Part shown: piece after piece, positions 22,783 through 31,675 of the stretch
Position numbering within the stretch: position 1 is the stretch's first letter
Layout of the letters: each line of letters opens with the position of its first letter
Source of the DNA: a virus
Direction: 5' to 3' (one strand)
DNA length: 32,048 bases
IMG/VR virus record: IMGVR_UViG_3300027779_002112
Coordinates: 1-32,048 of that record
Notes under the pieces: generated by a model
Databases searched by the model: none
What the model was told of the DNA's origin: nothing
The model's input: only the letters and a program-made list of their open reading frames with translations
Position numbers and translations under genes: made by a program

Positions 22783-23414
22783 TGAAAGTTATAGCTTTTA
22801 GTCTTTGGGGCGACAATCCAAAGTATACTATGGGTGCTGTCAAAAATGTGGAGATAGCCAGAGAATTATTTCCAGATTGGGTTTGTAGATTTTACATAGC
22901 ACCAGATGTTCCTAAATACATAATAAAAACCCTTTGCGATCTAGACGCTGAATGCTCTATGATGCTAGATTCTGGGTGGAACGGTATGTTTTGGAGGTTC
23001 TTTGCAGCGGACTCTCACGACGTTGTTCTTTCTAGGGACACCGATTCAAGATTGAGCAAAAGAGAACAAATAGCAGTGGACGATTGGTTAAAAAGCGACA
23101 AAGACTTTCATATAATGCGTGATCATCCGTACCACGCTACCGAAATATTGGGTGGCATGTGGGGTTCTAGGAACGGAGTCCTCAAGGGTGTAAAAGAAAT
23201 GATAAAAAATCACGATAATGGATCGTACGACGACAAGTATCAGGTAGATCAAAACTTCTTACGAGATGTAGTATATCCGATTGTTAAAGACAACTCTACT
23301 ATTCACGACGAGTTCTTTGACAAGAAGCCGTTTCCCTCTAACGCTCCCGCAAGAACTAACTCTTATTTTGTTGGACAGGTATACAACCACCTAGATCAGC
23401 CGGAGTTTAGATAA
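22782..23414 (+). CDS. GT-A type glycosyltransferase (phage glycan cluster)
   Basis: This 210-residue protein has MKVIAFSLWGDNPKY, a strand leading to VVLSRDTDSRLSKREQIAV (about 84-102) where DTDSR looks like a DxD metal/sugar site, then MRDHPYHATEILGGMWGSR. The combination of RDTDSR and an RDHP...GGMWG segment recurs in glycosyltransferase-like proteins in phage and bacterial glycan clusters (memory). It is short for a GT and lacks a hydrophobic anchor. Function inferred from motif and neighbours. Confidence 0.62.
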   Translation: MKVIAFSLWGDNPKYTMGAVKNVEIARELFPDWVCRFYIAPDVPKYIIKTLCDLDAECSMMLDSGWNGMFWRFFAADSHDVVLSRDTDSRLSKREQIAVDDWLKSDKDFHIMRDHPYHATEILGGMWGSRNGVLKGVKEMIKNHDNGSYDDKYQVDQNFLRDVVYPIVKDNSTIHDEFFDKKPFPSNAPARTNSYFVGQVYNHLDQPEFR

Positions 23415-24124
23415 TGGAAAGACTTTATATTCATCACCATCTAGGTCTAGGAGATCACCTAGATTGCAATGGAATGGTAAGGTATATCTTGGAGCATAGC
23501 GATCACGACAAGGTCAGTGTATTCTCGAAGTCAAACTATTTTGATATGATAGAGTACATGTATCGAGATACTGACGCGATAGAAGTAATTAAGATAAGCA
23601 AAGATGACGAGTACGGCGACGTACAAAGAGCTGTTGAAAAGACGGATGGACGACTACTTGTAATAGGACACCAATTTTACCCCGGAAAGCAAGCCGAGCT
23701 ATCGCAAGACAAGAACTGTTGGGAATTCTTTTACGAACAAATACAAGTACCCTATGATGTAAGGTATAACTACTTTAAAGTAGAAAGAGACCCTAAAGAA
23801 GAAGAAAGAGTTTTTAATAAACTAAATCCAAATAATGAGCCGTATATCTTTATCCACGAAGACGCTGCTCGTGGCTTTTTGCTTGAGAGAGACCATTTCC
23901 TTGACAGAGGGTTAAAAGTAATTGAGAACGATGTCACTGAAAACATCTTTCACTTTACCAAAATTCTAGAAGACGCACAAGAGATTCATTGCATGGAAAG
24001 CTCATTTAAAACACTGATTGACTTCTATTGCGAACAAGATAATATATTCTATCACGATATAAGAGAAAGTCAACCTCTAGGTCAAAACAGCTCCCCCAAA
24101 TGGTCAGTAATAACATATGATTGA
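23414..24124 (+). CDS. GT-B-like protein, heptosyltransferase-like start
   Basis: This 236-residue protein starts with IHHHLGLGDHLDCNGMVRYI (about 5-24). This resembles the Gly-rich start of GT9/heptosyltransferase-type enzymes, where G-x-G-D contacts the acceptor. A later FIHEDAARGF and a Met/Ser block near IHCMESSFKTLIDF resemble the donor lobe (CMESSF...). Short for the family. Probably a glycosyltransferase; sugar unknown. TAATG link to the previous gene; next start overlaps by 8 nt. Confidence 0.5.
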   Translation: MERLYIHHHLGLGDHLDCNGMVRYILEHSDHDKVSVFSKSNYFDMIEYMYRDTDAIEVIKISKDDEYGDVQRAVEKTDGRLLVIGHQFYPGKQAELSQDKNCWEFFYEQIQVPYDVRYNYFKVERDPKEEERVFNKLNPNNEPYIFIHEDAARGFLLERDHFLDRGLKVIENDVTENIFHFTKILEDAQEIHCMESSFKTLIDFYCEQDNIFYHDIRESQPLGQNSSPKWSVITYD

Positions 24125-24974
24125 ACTTATAAACTATAACTGGATGCCTACCGTAGCAAACCACTGCTGGGATGCAAGTCCAAACTTTTATGCCACCGCT
24201 AGTGTAACCAGACTGCACAATCACCCTAAAGCAACGCCAGAGAATATCAGAGATAATGACGTTCTTTTTGTAAAGACAGATTACCTGTACGATGAGACTT
24301 TCCAAAGAGAATTTTTACCTAGAATAAAAAACAAGTTTACACTGGTTACTGGGATATCTTCGTACAACATTCAAGGCAAAGAGGCCGACATACTCAATAA
24401 TGAAAACGTTAAGCACTGGTTCTGCACAAATCCTCCAGACGTAAACAATAAGAAAATCATACCGCTACCAATAGGTTTTGAAGAGAAGGAACGTGCGGGT
24501 GGTAACCAAGGTGTTTTAAACAACGTTATGCTGAACTCACCAAAGTGGGGCGACAAGTCAGATAAATTGTACCTACCATACCACGACACGGGAACCAACC
24601 CCAAGAGAGACGCACAAGTCAAGTTCTTGTCATCTTTAGACTATGTAGAAGTAGAGACTGAAAGACTAGAGTTTTCAAGCTACTTAAATAAAATGTCTAA
24701 ATATAAATACATTTTGTGCTTATCTGGAGCTGGTCACGACACCCACAGAAACTACGAAGTGCTGCTTGTTGGCTCGACACCAGTGATGCTAACCACTCCG
24801 CTAAAAAGGGTGTTTGATTTCTATAACTTACCATCCGTATTCTTAAATGAGTGGACGGGCCTAGATCAAATATACCAAAGTTGGATGTTAAAAAATAAAT
24901 ACTATTGGGACGTAAAAGATTTTTTAAATGTGAATACTCACAAGGAAAGGATATTAAGCTATGCCAAAAATTGA
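24117..24974 (+). CDS. Exostosin-like (GT47-type) glycosyltransferase
   Basis: This 285-residue protein has a C-terminal block KYKYILCLSGAGHDTHRNYEVL (about 195-216) followed by GSTPVMLTTPLKR. That resembles exostosin/GT47-like proteins, where a strand, a DxxxxR segment and an E...G.xPV segment bind the nucleotide. Middle region has KHWFCTNPP and IIPLPIGFE. No signal peptide. Family assignment is from motif memory. Confidence 0.55.
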   Translation: MIELINYNWMPTVANHCWDASPNFYATASVTRLHNHPKATPENIRDNDVLFVKTDYLYDETFQREFLPRIKNKFTLVTGISSYNIQGKEADILNNENVKHWFCTNPPDVNNKKIIPLPIGFEEKERAGGNQGVLNNVMLNSPKWGDKSDKLYLPYHDTGTNPKRDAQVKFLSSLDYVEVETERLEFSSYLNKMSKYKYILCLSGAGHDTHRNYEVLLVGSTPVMLTTPLKRVFDFYNLPSVFLNEWTGLDQIYQSWMLKNKYYWDVKDFLNVNTHKERILSYAKN

Positions 24975-25350
24975 AGTATCAGTAGGCGAACTTATAGACA
25001 AAATAACTATTTTGGAAATAAAGCAGGATCGGATTACGGATGAGACAAAGCTTTCTCATATCAACGCCGAACTGGGTATATTGAGAGCGACGGCTGAAGA
25101 AGATAAAATCTTAGTCCCAGAAGAATTGGTTCAAGAACTAAAGAGCATCAATACAGAGCTTTGGGATGCAGAAGATGTAATTAGAGCTTGTGAAAAAGAT
25201 GGAGACTTTGCTGAAGCATTTGTTGAGTGTGCTAGGCTAGACGCAATCTTAAACGACAAGAGATTTCTTGCTAAGAATAAAATAAACGAATGTACAGAAT
25301 CTTTAGTAAAGGAGCAAAAGTCTTATGAGGGACTTTATACCGCAGATTGA
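24961..25350 (+). CDS. DUF6165-like protein
   Basis: This 129-residue, mostly helical acidic protein begins with VSVGELIDKITILEIKQDRI, which matches my memory of the DUF6165 family. It has no visible catalytic motif and is probably a helical bundle. Members are, from memory, encoded near glycosyltransferases. The role is unknown; a scaffolding or regulatory job in the cluster is a guess. Starts inside the preceding gene, and the next gene starts inside its 3' end (26-nt overlap). Confidence 0.6.
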   Translation: MPKIEVSVGELIDKITILEIKQDRITDETKLSHINAELGILRATAEEDKILVPEELVQELKSINTELWDAEDVIRACEKDGDFAEAFVECARLDAILNDKRFLAKNKINECTESLVKEQKSYEGLYTAD

Positions 25351-26422
25351 GCCTTGGATTGATCAACTTGAGCTTAAACATTTAAAAGAGGTCATAGACA
25401 GCACTTATGTTACAGAGCATAAGATGACTGAAAGGTTTGAGAGTCTTATTACCGGCTTAACTAACTCTGACTACGCCGTGTCCATAACTAACGGGACTGC
25501 CGCCTTGTTTTGCTGCCTTAAGGCTCTAGACATAGGTCCGGGCGACGAGGTGATAGTTCCCAATATAACCTTTGTGGCCTCATCTAACGCCGTAATAATG
25601 GCTGGTGCGACACCTGTATTCTGCGAGATCAATGACAAAAACTTCTGTATAGATGTTGATAAAATAGAAGATGTCATAACAGATAAAACTAAAGCAATTA
25701 TGCCAGTACACTTGTATGGACAAAGCTGCGATATGGATTCTATCTTAGATATAGCACTAAAAAATAATCTTTTTATTGTAGAGGATGCAGCACAAGGAGT
25801 TGGAGTTAGATATAAACGAAAGCACACGGGAACGTTTGGACATTTAGGCGTTCTTTCCTTCTATGGAAACAAGACCATTACTTGTGGCGAAGGCGGCGTA
25901 GTTCTTACGAACTCCAAAGAGTTGAGAGACAAGGTTTATCAACTTAAAAATCACGGTAGAATGAAAAAGGGTCAGTTTGTACACGAAGCGATAGGCTACA
26001 ACTTTGCGTTTACAGAAATGCAAGCCGCTGTAGGCGTGTCGCAACTTAAGAAGCTAGCAGCAATAAAAGATAAGAAGGAAAGAATATATAAAAAGTATAT
26101 GGAGCTACTTAAGCCTGTATTTAATAAATTAGCCCCAGTCTGGGTTGATCCTGATTCTAGCCCCGTTTGGTGGTTTACATCTTTTCTGACGGAGGAAAGA
26201 GAGTCTTTAGAAAAATACCTACTTTCTTTTGGAATACAGACCAGAAAGTTTTTTTGCCCTTTACATATGCAACCTTGTTACGACCACATGGACTTTGATA
26301 GGTCTAAGTTTGAAATAAGCGAAAGAGTTTATAGTCAAGGAATTTCTCTACCGTCTGCCTATAACCTCACGTTAGAGGAACAACAATACATAATAAAAAA
26401 GATACTGGAATTTTATAAATGA
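25325..26422 (+). CDS. DegT/DnrJ/EryC1/StrS sugar aminotransferase (PLP)
   Basis: This 365-residue fold-type I PLP enzyme should aminate a keto-sugar nucleotide. SITNGTAALFCCLKAL (about 53-68), VIVPNITFVASSNAV, IVEDAAQGVG (Asp154) and SFYGNKTITCGEGG (Lys183 as Schiff-base Lys) follow the family order. Length is typical. It starts at 25325 inside the DUF6165 gene; AAAGGAG lies about 9 nt upstream, and MRDFIPQIEPWI fits the usual start. With the next PLP protein it suggests an amino- or deoxy-sugar pathway. Confidence 0.9.
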   Translation: MRDFIPQIEPWIDQLELKHLKEVIDSTYVTEHKMTERFESLITGLTNSDYAVSITNGTAALFCCLKALDIGPGDEVIVPNITFVASSNAVIMAGATPVFCEINDKNFCIDVDKIEDVITDKTKAIMPVHLYGQSCDMDSILDIALKNNLFIVEDAAQGVGVRYKRKHTGTFGHLGVLSFYGNKTITCGEGGVVLTNSKELRDKVYQLKNHGRMKKGQFVHEAIGYNFAFTEMQAAVGVSQLKKLAAIKDKKERIYKKYMELLKPVFNKLAPVWVDPDSSPVWWFTSFLTEERESLEKYLLSFGIQTRKFFCPLHMQPCYDHMDFDRSKFEISERVYSQGISLPSAYNLTLEEQQYIIKKILEFYK

Positions 26423-27573
26423 TACCACTAGTTAAAAATACTATCTCAGATGAAGAAGTAGACCGTCTTGCAGATTGGCTTCGTGGACACCCAAGATTAA
26501 CCAAGGGAGATCTAACGCTAGAATTTGAAGACAAGTGGTCAGAGCTTATTGGGTGTAAGCACTCCGTGTTTGTCAACTCAGGATCTTCAGCTAACCTGCT
26601 GATGTTGTATTCTCTAGTTGAATCTGGAAAGATAAAGATAGGAGACAGGGTCGTAGTTCCTGCGGTTTCTTGGGCAACTGATTTAGCCCCTGTATGTCAG
26701 CTAGGCTTAACTCCTGTCTTGTGCGACTGCAACCTGCATGACCTCTCTGTTGATTTAAATTACCTACAAGACCTAATAGTCAGGTTAAGACCCAAAGCTT
26801 TAATGCTAGTATCTGTTCTTGGACTTGTGCCAGAAATGGATAAGATTGTAGAGCTTTGCGATCAATATGACGTTATTTTATTGGAAGATACCTGCGAGTC
26901 TATAGGCTCAAGCTATAACAAAAAAAACTTGGGCACGTTTGGATTGATGTCTTCTTTCTCTACTTACTTCGGTCATCACTTTTCTACAATTGAGGGTGGC
27001 GTTGTCTGTACGGACGACGACGACACATACAACATGCTTAAGTCTCTAAGAAGTCACGGTTGGGATAGAGATACAGATGAGTACTACAAGAACAAGCTTA
27101 GAAAAGACTACTTTGTTTCAGACGACTTTGATTCTTTGTACAAGTTTTATATGATGGGTTTTAATTTAAGATCGACAGACTTGAACGCTTTTATAGGTAT
27201 TAATCAGCTAGACAACTTTGACAGCGTAATTAAGACAAGAAATGACAATTACAACCTATACCACGAGCTAATAACGTGTGCAGATTGGAAGCCTCATGAA
27301 TCGTCAGAGGAAAGATTTGTATCAAACTTTGCATACCCAATGATATCTAGAAATAGACACAAGATAGTAGATAAGCTGACATCCAACGACGTGGTAACGA
27401 GACCGTTAATATGCGGCTCTTTAGGTAAACAACCATTTTGGACAAAAAGATACGGAGTTCAAAATCTGCCGAATGCTGACATAGTTAACGACTGCGGGTT
27501 TTACCTGCCCAACAACACAGATATTACAGAAGAAGAAATTAGATTTGTTTGCTCATTAGTGGAGGACGCATAA
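26419..27573 (+). CDS. DegT-fold PLP enzyme with His in place of Lys (ColD/E1-like 3-dehydratase)
   Basis: This 384-residue PLP-fold enzyme has SSANLLMLYSL, VPAVSWATDLAP and LLEDTCESIGSS (Asp157 region). At the Schiff-base position it reads YFGHHFSTIEGG, so H186 lies 6 residues before the Glu of EGG, exactly where Lys183 sits in its neighbour. Lys to His at this site is the mark of ColD (GDP-4-keto-6-deoxymannose 3-dehydratase) and CDP-sugar E1, which remove a C3 hydroxyl using PMP (family knowledge). ColD is 388 residues. So a 3-deoxy (3,6-dideoxy) sugar is predicted. Its partner reductase is not in the window. Starts by ATGA overlap. Confidence 0.82.
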   Translation: MIPLVKNTISDEEVDRLADWLRGHPRLTKGDLTLEFEDKWSELIGCKHSVFVNSGSSANLLMLYSLVESGKIKIGDRVVVPAVSWATDLAPVCQLGLTPVLCDCNLHDLSVDLNYLQDLIVRLRPKALMLVSVLGLVPEMDKIVELCDQYDVILLEDTCESIGSSYNKKNLGTFGLMSSFSTYFGHHFSTIEGGVVCTDDDDTYNMLKSLRSHGWDRDTDEYYKNKLRKDYFVSDDFDSLYKFYMMGFNLRSTDLNAFIGINQLDNFDSVIKTRNDNYNLYHELITCADWKPHESSEERFVSNFAYPMISRNRHKIVDKLTSNDVVTRPLICGSLGKQPFWTKRYGVQNLPNADIVNDCGFYLPNNTDITEEEIRFVCSLVEDA

Positions 27574-28151
27574 TGGAGACACAAAGGCCGACATTGGAAG
27601 AAGTGACTGAAAGCACAAAGAAAGGCAACACGACGTGGCCAGACGTTAGGGTTAACATGGACACCAAAAGAAAACTTGCGGCCATGGAAAAAAACCAGAA
27701 GTTAACAAACTGGAGGTTGGGTGATCACGCGATTGAATTTATTGTAAATAACCTACCTATAGGCAGCAAAATATTAGAGTTTGGGAGCGGGCTGGGTAGC
27801 ATGATGTTGTACGCGAGGGGCTTTGAGCTTTTATCTATTGAAGAAGATCCGTACTACATTAATTTCTGCCACACTAATTATTGCCTAGCTAAAATAAAAG
27901 ATGAATGGTATGACATAGAAGCGGTAAAAAACAGCATAAAAGAAAAAACGTTCGATGCATTTATAATTGATGGTCCAGCAAAAGGCAAGAGAAGTAAAAT
28001 ACTCAGTCATGATTTTATTGATTTTGACATGCCCAAATTTATAATTGTTGACGATATAAACAGAGAGAAAGACTCGACACTTTTTAATACACTAAAACAA
28101 AACAAGGTACATATTAACCACAAAAATTACGGAGTCATTTTTAATGATTAG
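27573..28151 (+). CDS. Class I SAM methyltransferase-like
   Basis: This 192-residue protein carries a SAM-site KILEFGSGLGSMMLYARG (about 65-82) and ELLSIEEDPYYI, followed by FDAFIIDGPAKGKRS, where a methyltransferase would have its post-strand 4 segment. The downstream IIVDDINRE is conserved in methyltransferase-like proteins of polysaccharide loci. Start at ATG 27573, with GGAGGA 7 nt upstream and a TAATG overlap; an upstream TTG in the same frame is less likely. Acceptor unknown. Confidence 0.7.
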   Translation: METQRPTLEEVTESTKKGNTTWPDVRVNMDTKRKLAAMEKNQKLTNWRLGDHAIEFIVNNLPIGSKILEFGSGLGSMMLYARGFELLSIEEDPYYINFCHTNYCLAKIKDEWYDIEAVKNSIKEKTFDAFIIDGPAKGKRSKILSHDFIDFDMPKFIIVDDINREKDSTLFNTLKQNKVHINHKNYGVIFND

Positions 28152-29058
28152 CATTTCATACAAAGAACATCCAGATCTCTACTTTGACTACCGTCTAGGT
28201 CTAAATTTACTAAGAGGCATCAGGGATGAGGACTACTCTTATCCAGAAGAGCCTGTAAATTTTCATATCTACACAGAAGTCAAAACTGATAAAGAGCTTG
28301 AATGTGTAAAGTCTTTCCTCGCCACACAAAATCTAGATCATACAAAGCTAATTATTTGGTCAGATTACAGTATTGAAGACAATGAGCTTATTCAACCCTA
28401 CAAAGACTATATAGACCTTAAGGTTTATAACGCCAGAGAAGAAGCTGTAGGCACACCTATGGAGCATGAACACACAATGTTAGACGCTTCAGATAGCAAG
28501 TACTACTTAAAGTCTGACCTTTTTAGGCTAATGATGCTGCACAAATATGGTGGCGTATGGGCTGATATGGATATCATATTTTTAAGAGACTTGAAACCAA
28601 TCTTAGATCAGGAATACATGTACCAATGGGGTGGAGACACAGACTTTGCCAATCTAGGTGCTTGTGCAACAGTTATAGCGATGAAGAAAGAAAGTGAATT
28701 TTCTCATAAAATGCTAGATGTTGTTAAAACTATGCCAGCATTGGGGGACACTACAGTGTGGGGCAAAGATACCTTCGCCAAACTATGGAGGTTATGGCCT
28801 AACTTTACGATCTTCCCGTCTACATTTTTTAATACTGAATGGTTAATCAGTAAGGTGGATAGACAGCTTAGTGAAGACGTAGAGAACGACTGGTTCTACA
28901 ACAAAAAGGACACGGCGGCAGACAATCTTTTCTTAGAAGCTTTTACGTGGCACTGGCACAACTCGTCAAAGAAAACGTTTCCAATAGAGAAAGGGTCAAA
29001 GTTTGATCTATTGAGAAAAAGAACTGACGACCTCCTGAAAAAGAAGGGTATACTATGA
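28144..29058 (+). CDS. Glycosyltransferase with DXD motif (GT32-like)
   Basis: This 304-residue GT-A enzyme has SDLFRLMMLHKYGGVWADMDIIFLRDL around residues 118-150. KYGGVWADMD holds the DxD sugar/Mn site typical of GT32 and capsular glycosyltransferases. Late FTWHWHNSSKK provides the His/Trp region seen near the end of these enzymes. The N-terminal part has NFHIYTEV and LIIWSDYS. Likely transfers a hexose to a glycan. The next gene carries a related motif, so the two may act in sequence. Confidence 0.82.
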   Translation: MISISYKEHPDLYFDYRLGLNLLRGIRDEDYSYPEEPVNFHIYTEVKTDKELECVKSFLATQNLDHTKLIIWSDYSIEDNELIQPYKDYIDLKVYNAREEAVGTPMEHEHTMLDASDSKYYLKSDLFRLMMLHKYGGVWADMDIIFLRDLKPILDQEYMYQWGGDTDFANLGACATVIAMKKESEFSHKMLDVVKTMPALGDTTVWGKDTFAKLWRLWPNFTIFPSTFFNTEWLISKVDRQLSEDVENDWFYNKKDTAADNLFLEAFTWHWHNSSKKTFPIEKGSKFDLLRKRTDDLLKKKGIL

Positions 29059-29810
29059 CAGACCACATATTAAATAAAACAATATGGATGTTTTGGACTG
29101 GCGATAATGAGATGTCTGGAACTCGAAAGGGTGCCTTTGACTCATTCTGCGAGACCAACAGTGGATGTGACGTAAGATTAGTAACCAACAAAGAAATAGA
29201 TTTACTTCACGACATTCATGAGGGATATCAATATCTGTCGCCTATACAAAAGGGTGACTATTTAAAAGCATATTTCATGCACAACTTTGGTGGTGGTTAT
29301 TCTGACGTAAAAGCCACACCAGTGTCTTGGGAGCCGTATCTTCAGAGAATGGCAGACAACAAAGATCTTCTTGGAATAGGTTACGGCGAAGCATCTGTTG
29401 GAGGCGTGGCATTTATCGAGGGGTGCAGATTAGACCCAAACGACTCTGTGTTTTGCAGAGATTTTACACTTGATGAAAGCGGTAACTGGTCTTCCATGCA
29501 CGTTAGAGCAAACTGGGATAAACTAATAGGCAACGGCGGGTTTATATTCAGAGCAAAAAGCGAACTGACCCAACAATGGCTGGACGGACTGCACGAGAAA
29601 ATGGATCAATATCTTCCAGAACTAAAAGAGCATCCTTCACAGTGGGCTAGAGATGCACACAGCTACGTTATACCGGAGACTGGAGAAAAGTCAAAGTATC
29701 CTATTCCTTGGGCTGTAATTTGTGGCAACATTCTCCACCCACTAACTCTTAAACATCACAATAAAATAGACCAAGACTTACCCTATCCAGATTGTGTGAA
29801 TTATCAATGA
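29055..29810 (+). CDS. Glycosyltransferase with GT32-like site
   Basis: This 251-residue protein has NKTIWMFWTGDNE at the start, VRLVTNKEIDLL, and QKGDYLKAYFMHNFGGGYSDVKATP (about 68-92). Here GGGYSDVKAT takes the place of GGVYxDxD, leaving one clear Asp. This form is typical of capsular polysaccharide synthesis proteins related to GT32. VGGVAFIEGC and NGGFIFRAKSELTQQW follow. It resembles the upstream gene in plan but not in detail. Overlaps by ATGA. Confidence 0.75.
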   Translation: MTDHILNKTIWMFWTGDNEMSGTRKGAFDSFCETNSGCDVRLVTNKEIDLLHDIHEGYQYLSPIQKGDYLKAYFMHNFGGGYSDVKATPVSWEPYLQRMADNKDLLGIGYGEASVGGVAFIEGCRLDPNDSVFCRDFTLDESGNWSSMHVRANWDKLIGNGGFIFRAKSELTQQWLDGLHEKMDQYLPELKEHPSQWARDAHSYVIPETGEKSKYPIPWAVICGNILHPLTLKHHNKIDQDLPYPDCVNYQ

Positions 29811-30550
29811 AAAAATCAGTAGTAATTCCATCAACAGATAAACACTTTAAATATCTAGACAAGGTATTTTTAAGCTATGTAGACCAAACGATGAAGCCAG
29901 AAGAGATTGTAGTATCTATCGCTAATGGACATTTGGTAAATAAGGAAGAGATACGTACGCTAAAGAGTAAGTACTCTCAGTATTTTGAGAACATAGAGAT
30001 AATTCTTCACAATAGAGTAGTTCCAGAAGGGCCAAATAGAGGCGAGGGAACAAAAGTCGCTAGTAATGAACTTATCATATATAACGATTCTGACGACCTA
30101 GCACACCCACAGAGGGTTGAAATAGTAAGCAATGCATTTGATCAATATGAAATAAACCATTTAAATCATTCGTACTCTTTTGATGAGAGTTTTTACCCAA
30201 TCACGCAAATAAAGGGTATAGAGTCACAAGCTATGTTTAACATGTATTTCCCAGACTTTGTGTCTTGGGATCAAAAAGATCGTATTAGAAAAAACAGACC
30301 AAGAAAAGTTTATGGTCCGAAAGGAAATTCTCTACCTTATGGAAGCGGTTTTGACGTAGACATAACAGGTGGGTCTCTTTGTATACTAAAAAGCGTCACA
30401 GATGTGATAAACTGGGAGTGGGGAATGGATGTTTCCTACGATTATGATTTTTGTATGGACACCCTGTTCTACTTCAATAAATCATTATTAATCGACTCTA
30501 AACTTATATGGTATAATAAAACAGGAAATATGGAGTGGTATAATGTCTAA
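29807..30550 (+). CDS. Family 2 glycosyltransferase (GT-A)
   Basis: This 247-residue protein begins KKSVVIPSTDKHFKYLDK, VDQTMKPEEIVVSIANG, and has LIIYNDSDDLAHPQRVEIV (about 89-107), the DD of GT2 enzymes. The downstream GSGFDVDITGGSLCI segment is in the usual acceptor position. Start at ATG 29807 (ATGA overlap); an upstream extension with MCELS is not needed. Donor unknown. Confidence 0.83.
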   Translation: MKKSVVIPSTDKHFKYLDKVFLSYVDQTMKPEEIVVSIANGHLVNKEEIRTLKSKYSQYFENIEIILHNRVVPEGPNRGEGTKVASNELIIYNDSDDLAHPQRVEIVSNAFDQYEINHLNHSYSFDESFYPITQIKGIESQAMFNMYFPDFVSWDQKDRIRKNRPRKVYGPKGNSLPYGSGFDVDITGGSLCILKSVTDVINWEWGMDVSYDYDFCMDTLFYFNKSLLIDSKLIWYNKTGNMEWYNV

Positions 30551-31094
30551 ACAATGGTGGGAGACAATAACAGATAGGATTTTTCTTAAAGAAGTCTATA
30601 AAGATGTTGGTAAGCACCTAGACTTTGGTAAAGTTTTAGATGTTGGCGTAGAAGATTACAACTCAGTTTGTAAAGAGCTTATAGACAACAACAACGTAGA
30701 GTATTGGCAGCTAGATCCAAATAAAACATCGGACACAAATGACGGATTCTTGTATTCGACTATGCAGGAAGCTTTATCTAAATATCCTGAGCAAAAACAA
30801 TCCTTCGATGTAATTTTTGATATTGGTGTTATGTGTTGGAACGGAACAAGATTCTCACAGGTAAGCCAACAGGAATACGTTAATAATGTTCTGGGATTGC
30901 TAAAAGATGGCGGGATGTGGATACTACACGGAGATAGTATAGAAGACGATCCCGAATACATTGTTAACTTTGAAAAAACAGTATATCCACACTTTGAACT
31001 TGTTGATTTTATGGGTTATAAGCAGATAGAGACCATTGAGTGTCCAACTCATGGCACTGTTTGGGAAGTTAGATTCTTAAGGAAAAAACAATGA
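30543..31094 (+). CDS. SAM methyltransferase-like protein
   Basis: This 183-residue protein has a SAM-type strand GKVLDVGVEDYNSV (about 29-42), YWQLDPNK with an acidic residue after strand 2, SFDVIFDIGVMCW and LLKDGGMWILHGD, which follows the class I methyltransferase order. The usual glycine loop is reduced (DVGVED), so catalysis is likely but not certain. Starts 8 nt inside the previous gene. Confidence 0.65.
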   Translation: MSKQWWETITDRIFLKEVYKDVGKHLDFGKVLDVGVEDYNSVCKELIDNNNVEYWQLDPNKTSDTNDGFLYSTMQEALSKYPEQKQSFDVIFDIGVMCWNGTRFSQVSQQEYVNNVLGLLKDGGMWILHGDSIEDDPEYIVNFEKTVYPHFELVDFMGYKQIETIECPTHGTVWEVRFLRKKQ

Positions 31095-31675
31095 AGTTAA
31101 TGATTACCGCACACGCCGATGACGAAGTAATATTTGCTGGAGAAAAGTTACTGCAAGAAAAAGGGCAGTGGTCAATTATGTGCATGGTAACTCCAGATAG
31201 CCAAAGCAAGTTTAGAACACCTATGCTTTTAGAAAGCGTATCCTCATATCTGGATGTTAAGGTCGAACTCATGCCATTTGACGACACTGGATTTAACTTG
31301 CCTATACTTGGTGATATATTTACACCCATTTTAAATAAAATAAAAAGCGAGGATTGGGACGAGATATTAACTCATGGAGCAAAGGGTGAGTACGGCCATC
31401 CACACCATGTCCAAGTTCACAATAACGTGCTTGCAGCGTGTAGGCAAACCGGAAACATGGATAAGCTTTATGTGTTTGACCCCATAAGACGAGCGTATAT
31501 AGAAAGGTTAAGCGAGGAGAAACGGAAACTGTTTGAGGCTACTTATGACGATGAAACGAATTTACCGGAAGGCCATCCTAGAAAATGGATTCACGGATGG
31601 AATACTACTGAACCTCAATACGAAGGGGACGGCCCCGGTCAGGGCTGGGAAGAAAGGATAACTAAATTTATATGA
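31091..31675 (+). CDS. PIG-L/LmbE-type deacetylase
   Basis: This 194-residue zinc enzyme probably removes an N-acetyl group from a sugar. The AHADDEVIFAG motif at 7-17 matches AHPDDE (Pro is Ala), and HGAKGEYGHPHHVQVHN (about 96-112) is the second His-rich metal motif (HxxH...H). PIG-L members act on GlcNAc or similar. It would fit a pathway that makes a free amino sugar. Overlaps the previous gene by ATGA; its stop overlaps the next start. Confidence 0.85.
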   Translation: MKLMITAHADDEVIFAGEKLLQEKGQWSIMCMVTPDSQSKFRTPMLLESVSSYLDVKVELMPFDDTGFNLPILGDIFTPILNKIKSEDWDEILTHGAKGEYGHPHHVQVHNNVLAACRQTGNMDKLYVFDPIRRAYIERLSEEKRKLFEATYDDETNLPEGHPRKWIHGWNTTEPQYEGDGPGQGWEERITKFI

